Shown: positions 7,308-12,017 of the stretch, one piece after another
How the letters are laid out: each line of letters begins with the position of its first letter
How positions within the stretch are numbered: position 1 is the stretch's first letter
Source of the DNA: Desulfocapsa sp.
GTDB lineage: Bacteria > Desulfobacterota > Desulfobulbia > Desulfobulbales > Desulfocapsaceae
NCBI GenBank assembly: GCA_030635405.1
Contig: DAOVZA010000024.1
Span: forward strand, 1 to 12,017
Length of the DNA stretch: 12,017 nucleotides
Direction: 5' to 3'
Program-made: the position numbers and the translations under genes
Notes under the pieces: model-generated
The model's database searches: none
What the model was told of the DNA's origin: nothing
What the model saw: only the letters and a program-made list of their open reading frames with translations

Positions 7308-8189
7308 CTATTCGATGTTTTGAACCTGCTCTCTCATTTTCTCAAGCTCAGCCTTCAGATTCACTGTTAGATGGGCAATATCAGCGTCATTGATTTTGGA
7401 AGCCATGGTATTCACTTCGCGCAAAAACTCCTGCAGAAGAAAGTCTATTTTTCTACCCGTTGCTTCATCAGACTCAAGAAATTCTCTAAATTGATTAATA
7501 TGGCTATCAAGACGAACGATTTCTTCAGTAACATCTGTTTTATCTGCAAGAATAGCTACTTCCTGAGCCAGACGTTGCGGATCAAGCTGAACTCTATCAA
7601 GCAATTTTTGTAAACGCTCACTAAGATTTTGTTCTCTGCGTTCTAAAAGTTCTGGAATAGCATTGCCAATCTGCTGAACAACGCTTGTAAAGTTTTTCAG
7701 TCGCTCAGTTAAGTCCTGTGCCATTGCCTCGCCTTCACGGCTCCGCATCGTATCACAGGTAACAAGGGCAAGTTGCAAAGCTTTTTCCATGGTTGGCCAA
7801 ACAGCGTCAAGATCCTCTTCCTGTTGTTTCAAGACAAGAACGTCGGGATATGAAACAATTTGATCAAGTGTAACCTCAGCATCAAGATCAAGAGATTTCC
7901 CAAGATTTTTCAATGCCTCATTATAGGTTGCAGCAAGAGCGCTATTGACCTCTATTTCACGCAGGTCAGAAAAATCTCCGTTTACCGTGAGGGAGATATC
8001 TACCCGACCACGCTGCAGTGTTTGCCCCACAAGCTTTCGGACATCTTTTTCAAGACCGGCATAAGATCTTGGCAGTTTAATTTTAAGATCAAGATAACGA
8101 TGATTTACGCAGCGAATTTCTGCCACCCATTGCCTTCCACCCGATTCTGCTTCACCACGACCAAACCCGGTCATACTTTTACTTGGCAT
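7308..8189 (-). CDS. yicC: YicC/YloC-family endoribonuclease
   Basis: A 293-aa member of the YicC family, reported as an endoribonuclease in E. coli and B. subtilis. The N-terminal YicC domain begins SMTGFGRGE and contains [17 protein letters not shown] and RGRVDISL. The C-terminal DUF1732 domain carries [27 protein letters not shown] and [17 protein letters not shown], all close to consensus. Length is typical. AGGGA nine bases upstream supports the ATG at 8189, and a second ATG six codons in (8174) lacks a good ribosome site. It lies 15 nt after rfaE1 and 11 nt before remA. Confidence 0.94.
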   Translation of the reverse strand: MPSKSMTGFGRGEAESGGRQWVAEIRCVNHRYLDLKIKLPRSYAGLEKDVRKLVGQTLQRGRVDISLTVNGDFSDLREIEVNSALAATYNEALKNLGKSLDLDAEVTLDQIVSYPDVLVLKQQEEDLDAVWPTMEKALQLALVTCDTMRSREGEAMAQDLTERLKNFTSVVQQIGNAIPELLERREQNLSERLQKLLDRVQLDPQRLAQEVAILADKTDVTEEIVRLDSHINQFREFLESDEATGRKIDFLLQEFLREVNTMASKINDADIAHLTVNLKAELEKMREQVQNIE

Positions 8190-8204
8190 TTTATATATTC
8201 CCTG

Positions 8205-9227
8205 TCAGCAACTGCTGAATGTTGTCTGTACCATTTCTTCTCCGCGAAGTACTGTGAGAAGTTCTTCCTGACTTACTGTGGCTGTTCCAACCTTTCCTAC
8301 CACAACTCCTGCTGCAACGTTTGCAAGAGACGCTGCGTCTGCAAAGTTTGCCTCTGCGGCAAGTCCGAGTGCAAGGGTTGCTATAACAGTATCCCCTGCG
8401 CCAGTCACATCAAAAACAGCCTGTGCTGTGGTTGGGATAGTAACAAGCTTTTTCCCTTTTTCAAGAAGGGCCATGCCGGATTCACCACGGGTAATGAGCA
8501 CCGCCTCGCAGCCGGTTTTTTCAAGAAGATGATCTGCTGCTATTCGCAGATCTTCTGCTGTCTCAATATTCATTCCAGAAAGCTTTTCTGCTTCCATATG
8601 ATTTGGAGTAATCAGAGATGCTCCGTAAAAACGTTCCGGCTCGCTCGGTTTTGGATCCACAACAACCGGAATCTTTTTCCCGCTCTCTTTCTCCACTTTC
8701 GCCACACGGGTAAGAAGCATCGTCATCAAACGTTTTCCAATAACACCCTTGTAGTAATCAGAAATAATAATTGCATCAAAATTTGCCAGACTATGATCAA
8801 GAAAGGCCGTAAGTGTTGCAACGGTTGCTTCTGAAGGAGCACTGGTTCGTTCTCGATCAAAACGTACAACCTGCTGGCCCTGGGCTACAACCCGAGTTTT
8901 TACGGTTGTGGGGCGCTTCCCCTTAACAAGACCATCCGTTGAAGCACCAAGATTTTTAAGGAGCCCCTGAAGACGTACTCCCATTTCATCATCACCAATA
9001 ATGCCACAAAGGACTGCTGTACCACCCAGTGCATATATATTGTGAAGAACGTTTGCTCCACCGCCAAGCAGATACTCTTCTGTCGTAACATTAACAACTG
9101 GCACAGGAGCTTCCGGTGAAATACGACTAACCGTTCCCCATATAAAATGATCAACGATGATATCGCCAACCACCAGTATTTTCTTTCCACCAATCTGGTG
9201 AACTAATTCTTCCAGTTCAGACTTCAT
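8205..9227 (-). CDS. rfaE1: D-glycero-beta-D-manno-heptose-7-phosphate kinase RfaE1 (HldA-type)
   Basis: Phosphorylates heptose 7-phosphate at C1 on the path to ADP-heptose for the LPS inner core. It belongs to the PfkB sugar-kinase family: RISPEAPVPVV and GGGANVLHNIYALGG (signature 1, from 55) near the N-terminus, and DVTGAGDT (273-280, catalytic base Asp279) near the C-terminus. At 340 aa it has only the kinase half of the E. coli HldE fusion. The adenylyltransferase (RfaE2) must be encoded elsewhere. The frame is open upstream to a TTG at 9284, but the ATG at 9227 gives the family's normal N-terminus and starts one base after the previous stop, with AAGGTGG somewhat far upstream. Confidence 0.92.
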   Translation of the reverse strand: MKSELEELVHQIGGKKILVVGDIIVDHFIWGTVSRISPEAPVPVVNVTTEEYLLGGGANVLHNIYALGGTAVLCGIIGDDEMGVRLQGLLKNLGASTDGLVKGKRPTTVKTRVVAQGQQVVRFDRERTSAPSEATVATLTAFLDHSLANFDAIIISDYYKGVIGKRLMTMLLTRVAKVEKESGKKIPVVVDPKPSEPERFYGASLITPNHMEAEKLSGMNIETAEDLRIAADHLLEKTGCEAVLITRGESGMALLEKGKKLVTIPTTAQAVFDVTGAGDTVIATLALGLAAEANFADAASLANVAAGVVVGKVGTATVSQEELLTVLRGEEMVQTTFSSC

Positions 9228-9228
9228 T

Positions 9229-10047
9229 TTATAATTTAACCCACCTTTCAGCCATTCGTTCACAAACAAAAACCAAGGACTCAATATCTAAAAAATCATT
9301 GACCTTACGATAAAAGAGAACTTTAACCTGTGCCGGAAATCCATCCTCTTTGTCTTCATCATAAAAAAGTACATAAAGCGGTAAACGAGGAAGTGCTGGC
9401 ACAAAAAAAGCAGCACTACAACTCTGTTCCGGGTTTTCCTGTAACAGAGCTCCTAAACTCGGTGCTCCCTTCACAAGAATATCTACTTTATCTGTGAAAA
9501 AGTTGGCAATGCGTTCCTCGCAATACACCCTTAATGTCCGAACCTTAGAGATGGAATTCGGAAGAGATTCCATGCCGACCCAATCAAGTAGTGGTTCAGC
9601 GCCACCTGCAAAATGGACATAGTTGTATAAAAGAATCTGATCCCGTGGATCCTCAACTTCTTCACCGTCAATAAGTATTCCATGGTGAGACAACTCAACA
9701 TCACGCCCAAGAAATTGAAGCAGCAGGCTATCTTTTTCGGGGCCTGACCATTTACAGCCAATAGCTTCGGCCGCTTTACTAAAATCAATATCACTGGTCT
9801 TTTTCTTGAGGTAGGCAACAAGGGCCAGATCTTTTTCATCTAGCAGTTTACCAACACCTTCAAGGCCATCCTTTCCTCTTTCGCTTTCGGAAAATTCATC
9901 ACCAAGTTGTGAAACATCAACGTAGGGACATTTTGCAGGGTTTTCACCACCTTTGGTTACAGCGGCAGCAAAAGCTAAACATGCAGGATAGCCACATTCA
10001 CCACAGTTGCTTTTAGGAGTAAACTTTATAAATTCTAATGGTTGCAT
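9229..10047 (-). CDS. Fe-S cluster protein with DUF3786 domain
   Basis: A 272-aa protein. Residues 15-40 carry four cysteines in the pattern C-X2-C-X4-C-X16-C (Cys15, 18, 23, 40), as in the small 4Fe-4S domain of RnfB and corrinoid Fe-S proteins. The rest matches what I know of DUF3786, with ILLYNYVHFAGGAE and a C-terminal half rich in hydrophobic strands. DUF3786 proteins occur mostly in anaerobes and their function is unknown, so an electron-transfer or corrinoid role is only possible. ATG at 10047 is chosen over TTG at 10086, which would lie inside the terminator hairpin. The ribosome site is weak (GGA eight bases upstream). It begins 14 nt after that terminator and is the first gene of the series running to rlmB, with one base before rfaE1. 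Confidence 0.85.
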   Translation of the reverse strand: MQPLEFIKFTPKSNCGECGYPACLAFAAAVTKGGENPAKCPYVDVSQLGDEFSESERGKDGLEGVGKLLDEKDLALVAYLKKKTSDIDFSKAAEAIGCKWSGPEKDSLLLQFLGRDVELSHHGILIDGEEVEDPRDQILLYNYVHFAGGAEPLLDWVGMESLPNSISKVRTLRVYCEERIANFFTDKVDILVKGAPSLGALLQENPEQSCSAAFFVPALPRLPLYVLFYDEDKEDGFPAQVKVLFYRKVNDFLDIESLVFVCERMAERWVKL

Positions 10048-10060
10048 TTTTTTATCCGGA

Positions 10061-10101
10061 CAAAGAAAAACGATGCAAAGGATCAATCCCCTGCATCGTT
10101 T
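10061..10101 (-). terminator. Intrinsic terminator of the pal-ompH unit
   Basis: The arms AAACGATGCA (10068-10077) and TGCATCGTTT (10092-10101) are perfect reverse complements. An inner GGA/TCC stem around a TCAA loop extends the hairpin. On the minus strand the stem is followed by TTTTTC and TTT. It starts about 35 nt after the ompH stop and ends just before the Fe-S gene. No convincing promoter lies between it and that gene. Confidence 0.8.
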
Positions 10102-10135
10102 GCAAACAGCCGTATTTCAAAGAATGGAAACTCTC

Positions 10136-10678
10136 TTATTTCAAACGACCATCGAGTTCTTTTGTGATGGCTGCAGTAATATCGATAGCAGGATCAGCAA
10201 AGAGGACACTAGATTGACCGGTGAGGGTGGAGTCAAGAATAACAGTGTATCCGTTTTTCTCTCCGAATCCTTTAACAACGGTTTGCAGCATTGTCATAAT
10301 AGGCTCGACCTCTTTTGCCTGCAGTTGTCTTAATTCAGCCTGAGCATCTTTACCCTTTGACTGTAATTCTCTTACTTTAAACTGAAATTCACGTGTTTTT
10401 TCTGCCTGCTTATCTTTATTCCAGACAGATTGCTTCTTTTCAATCTCCTGCTGCAGGGCTTTAATGGCTTTTTCTTCTTCCATGAATTTGGCCTTAAGTT
10501 CGCCATCTCGTTTTTTCAAGACTTCTGCTGCCTTTTTACCAGCACTGGAATCAAGAAGAACCTTCTGAATATTCATAACGCCAATTTTCTGCGTTTCAGC
10601 ACTTTGAGCTACACTGCTATTAAAAGTAAAACCTGCAAGTACCATCAAAGTTACTACTAACATTGCGCGTTTCAACAT
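10136..10678 (-). CDS. OmpH/Skp-family periplasmic chaperone
   Basis: Skp/OmpH holds unfolded outer-membrane proteins in the periplasm on their way to the BAM complex. The 180-aa product begins with a signal peptide (MLKRAMLVV then a hydrophobic core, cleavage likely around residues 24-27). The mature part opens with the family's IGVMNIQKVLLDSSAGKKA. A long charged coiled coil follows (about 50-125), forming the tentacles, and then a C-terminal strand region containing NGYTVILDS. ATG at 10678 has AGGAGAG six bases upstream. A TTG one codon earlier is less likely. It lies 40 nt after pal and is followed by a strong terminator. The usual neighbours bamA and lpxD are absent. Confidence 0.9.
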   Translation of the reverse strand: MLKRAMLVVTLMVLAGFTFNSSVAQSAETQKIGVMNIQKVLLDSSAGKKAAEVLKKRDGELKAKFMEEEKAIKALQQEIEKKQSVWNKDKQAEKTREFQFKVRELQSKGKDAQAELRQLQAKEVEPIMTMLQTVVKGFGEKNGYTVILDSTLTGQSSVLFADPAIDITAAITKELDGRLK

Positions 10679-10704
10679 CAACTTCTCTCCTGTTTGTAGG
10701 AATT

Positions 10705-10718
10705 AATAAATATTTATT
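10705..10718. repeat. 14-bp AT palindrome between pal and ompH
   Basis: AATAAATATTTATT is perfectly palindromic and ends directly next to the pal stop codon. It is too AT-rich to make a strong terminator. It may be a processing or stability element, or chance. Confidence 0.3.
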
Positions 10719-11228
10719 TTACTCAACCACAAAATCATCACGACGATTCTGTGCCCATGACATTTCGTCATGACCATGGAGAAGAATCTTTTCTTCCCCT
10801 AAGCTCACAGTGCTAATACGATCAGCAGAAATACCTAACGTAACCAGATACTTCTTTGCTCCCATAGCACGTCTTTCCCCAAGTGCCAGATTATACTCTC
10901 TGGTTCCACGAGGATCACAATTTCCCTCAATTCTTATTTTAGAGTCTTTCTTGTCCTTTAAAAAATCAGCATTCACTTTCATTCTCGGTGCCTGAGCACC
11001 CGATATGGCGTACTGATCAAACCCAAAATAAACGGGCAACATAGGTCCTGTGGTGCGACCTTCCATAATGCCTATGGATTTGGATACAAGAGATTCTTCC
11101 TTACCAATAGCCGCAGGATCCTGAACAGGAAGTTTTGCTTCTTCGGGCTTCTTACTAGCGCAAGCCGACAAAACCAGAATGACACTTAACAAAAACATAC
11201 CACGGTACAGGTTGTTTCCAGCTATCAT
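10719..11228 (-). CDS. pal: Peptidoglycan-associated lipoprotein Pal
   Basis: An outer-membrane lipoprotein that binds peptidoglycan and works with Tol proteins to hold the envelope together. At 169 aa it has a lipoprotein signal ending in the lipobox LSAC (lipidated Cys23), a flexible linker, and an OmpA-like domain (about 65-165). That domain contains VYFGFDQ, the peptidoglycan-binding stretch CDPRGTREYNLALGERRA (104-121, Asp105 and Arg119 expected to matter), and HDE...NRRDDFVV near the end. ATG at 11228 is preferred to GTG at 11249 because AGGAGAG is four bases upstream and the lipobox then sits at the usual distance. tolB is not visible downstream, where ompH follows instead. The likely promoter lies in 11229-11330. 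Confidence 0.93.
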   Translation of the reverse strand: MIAGNNLYRGMFLLSVILVLSACASKKPEEAKLPVQDPAAIGKEESLVSKSIGIMEGRTTGPMLPVYFGFDQYAISGAQAPRMKVNADFLKDKKDSKIRIEGNCDPRGTREYNLALGERRAMGAKKYLVTLGISADRISTVSLGEEKILLHGHDEMSWAQNRRDDFVVE

Positions 11229-11552
11229 ACTTCTCTCCTGTGAACACACTCATGTATTATTCGGTAATAGGGCTTACTCTTTTCACTAAATAAGGTTCTG
11301 TCAAAAAAAAAGTTGAAAATCTTACTTTTAAGTACCAAGTACCTAAAATTATTTTTCGATTCTACTTTTATTTAAGAAAAAATACCATACGTTTTCCCTG
11401 GCTCCATGCTAAGGTTGAATTTGTTTTTTTTATTCTGAATACGTTTTATACTTGATTATTACGATTTGCCTCTCTAAATAGATTTGCTGTTATCAATCAT
11501 TCATAAATTACTATTGCCGATCCACCCACTTTTCACTCAAAAGTAGAATATT
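11229..11552. other. Divergent intergenic region between pal and the phosphorylase
   Basis: No gene was seen. The region is AT-rich with several homopolymer runs. On the minus strand a perfect -35 TTGACA (11299-11304) faces pal, but only weak -10 candidates follow (AAGAGT near 11276-11281). On the plus strand TTGATT (11452-11457) and TAAATA (11475-11480), 17 bases apart, are a weak candidate for the phosphorylase. A 7-bp tandem repeat AAGTACC (11330-11343) overlaps the dyad TACTT-TT-AAGTA (11323-11334). ACTTTT-N5-AAAAGT (11528-11544) lies just before the phosphorylase ATG. Confidence 0.45.
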
Positions 11553-12017
11553 ATGCCGACAAGTAAACCAGTTCATAAAAATATAGATCCTCACAATCTC
11601 ATTGCAAAAAATCAGTTTGGAACATTTTTTGGCGTCACCCAAAAGACATTTGATGATGTATGGGGGAAGATTACAAATCCTGACGGCAATTCTGTTGTCT
11701 ATATCTCAATGGAAATTGGTGCCGACCCTGATGTTTTTCGTCCAATCAAGGATACACTTTTGAGCCTTGAAAAAATTGACAGTATGAATTCAAAGGCCAA
11801 AGAGTTTATAAAAAAGCTCCTTCATGGCCCGGAAAAAATTCCATGCTATGGCGGAGGTCTCGGGGTCCTTGCCGGTGACACATTGAAAAGCTTTGCCGAT
11901 TGCAGGGTTCCAGTTGTTGCTGTGAGTCTACTCTATCGGCACGGATATTTTTCGCAGATTGGCGATTAAAAAATTGGACAAACCTCACAAAGTGAGAAAT
12001 GGCATCCTGAAGAAACA
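11553..12017 (+). pseudogene. Glycogen/alpha-glucan phosphorylase, N-terminal part, interrupted by in-frame TAA
   Basis: Glycogen phosphorylase (GT35) releases glucose 1-phosphate from alpha-1,4-glucan. The first 138 codons are clearly this family: [15 protein letters not shown], then [19 protein letters not shown] and [15 protein letters not shown], matching the start of the shorter bacterial/archaeal phosphorylase type. Codon 139 (11967-11969) is TAA. Reading on in the same frame gives KIGQTSQSEKWHPEE, which fits the family's usual continuation after GYF.Q with a Gln and then W-x-P-E. The defect therefore looks like a single-base nonsense change (AAA to TAA would do) rather than a frameshift. 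Full members are several hundred residues long and the rest is outside the window. The ribosome site before the ATG is weak. It could be a true pseudogene, a sequencing error, or a strain-level polymorphism. Confidence 0.65.

Noticed and set aside
7860..8834. 324-codon open frame on the plus strand
   Set aside because: It lies antisense to two well-conserved genes (rfaE1 and yicC), is abnormally rich in Cys, His and Phe, and has no recognisable domain. It is a shadow frame.
9229..10086. Longer N-terminus of the Fe-S protein from TTG at 10086
   Set aside because: The extra residues would be translated from the terminator hairpin, and the family-like start is the ATG at 10047.
11294..11310. 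GGTTCTGTCAAAA resembling an insertion-sequence end
   Set aside because: No matching inverted copy or target duplication was found in the window. The match is short and the same bases supply a TTGACA facing pal.
11962..12017. Frameshift as the cause of the phosphorylase stop
   Set aside because: The shifted frame is also open but lacks the W-x-P-E pattern expected of the family. The original frame resumes it after the TAA, so a substitution fits better.
1..12017. CRISPR arrays, tRNA, rRNA and toxin-antitoxin pairs
   Set aside because: No regularly spaced repeats, no cloverleaf with a CCA or T-loop motif, no rRNA segments and no paired small genes were recognised by eye.

Overview
The window looks like chromosome from a Gram-negative, probably anaerobic, deltaproteobacterial organism (Desulfobacterota). 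A Desulfobulbales-type sulfate reducer such as Desulfotalea, Desulforhopalus or Desulfocapsa is my best guess. This is inference from three things: Pal, OmpH and a heptose kinase imply an outer membrane with LPS; the yicC-remA-gmk order and the DUF3786 Fe-S protein are typical of this group; and base composition is moderately AT-rich. No rRNA, tRNA, CRISPR array or complete insertion sequence was seen.

Left part (1-5410, plus strand). A 388-bp regulatory region precedes a membrane-anchored hybrid histidine kinase (PAS-GAF-PAS-PAS-HisKA-HATPase-REC). An 11-nt overlap joins it to an NtrC-type sigma54 activator with an intact GAFTGA loop. About 105 bp after the activator stands a near-perfect sigma54 promoter, TGGCAC-N5-TTGCA (4939-4954), reading into an unrecognised 135-aa gene (5003-5410). 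A second good sigma54 promoter, on the minus strand at 11-26, reads out of the left edge. Inverted repeats with a shared half-site TTGTC(G/C)A lie about 110-145 bp upstream of each predicted transcription start, the usual place for enhancer sites. I read this as a compact regulatory module: kinase and activator flanked by two sigma54 targets, one of them a small protein of unknown function.

Junction (5408-5592). A 179-bp imperfect foldback element with terminal inverted repeats, flanked by TAA on both sides, sits between the converging orphan gene and rlmB. It resembles a MITE. It appears to have replaced the last codons of rlmB.

Right part (5572-11228, minus strand, read right to left). pal and ompH form one unit that ends in a strong intrinsic terminator (10061-10101). 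A tightly packed series follows: Fe-S/DUF3786 protein, rfaE1 (heptose-7-phosphate kinase), yicC, remA (DUF370), gmk and rlmB, with gaps of 1-15 nt or small overlaps. Themes are cell envelope (Pal, OmpH, LPS heptose), RNA metabolism (YicC, RlmB) and nucleotide supply (Gmk).

Far right (11553-12017, plus strand). The start of a glycogen phosphorylase is interrupted by an in-frame TAA at codon 139. The reading frame appears to continue after it in the same register to the window edge.
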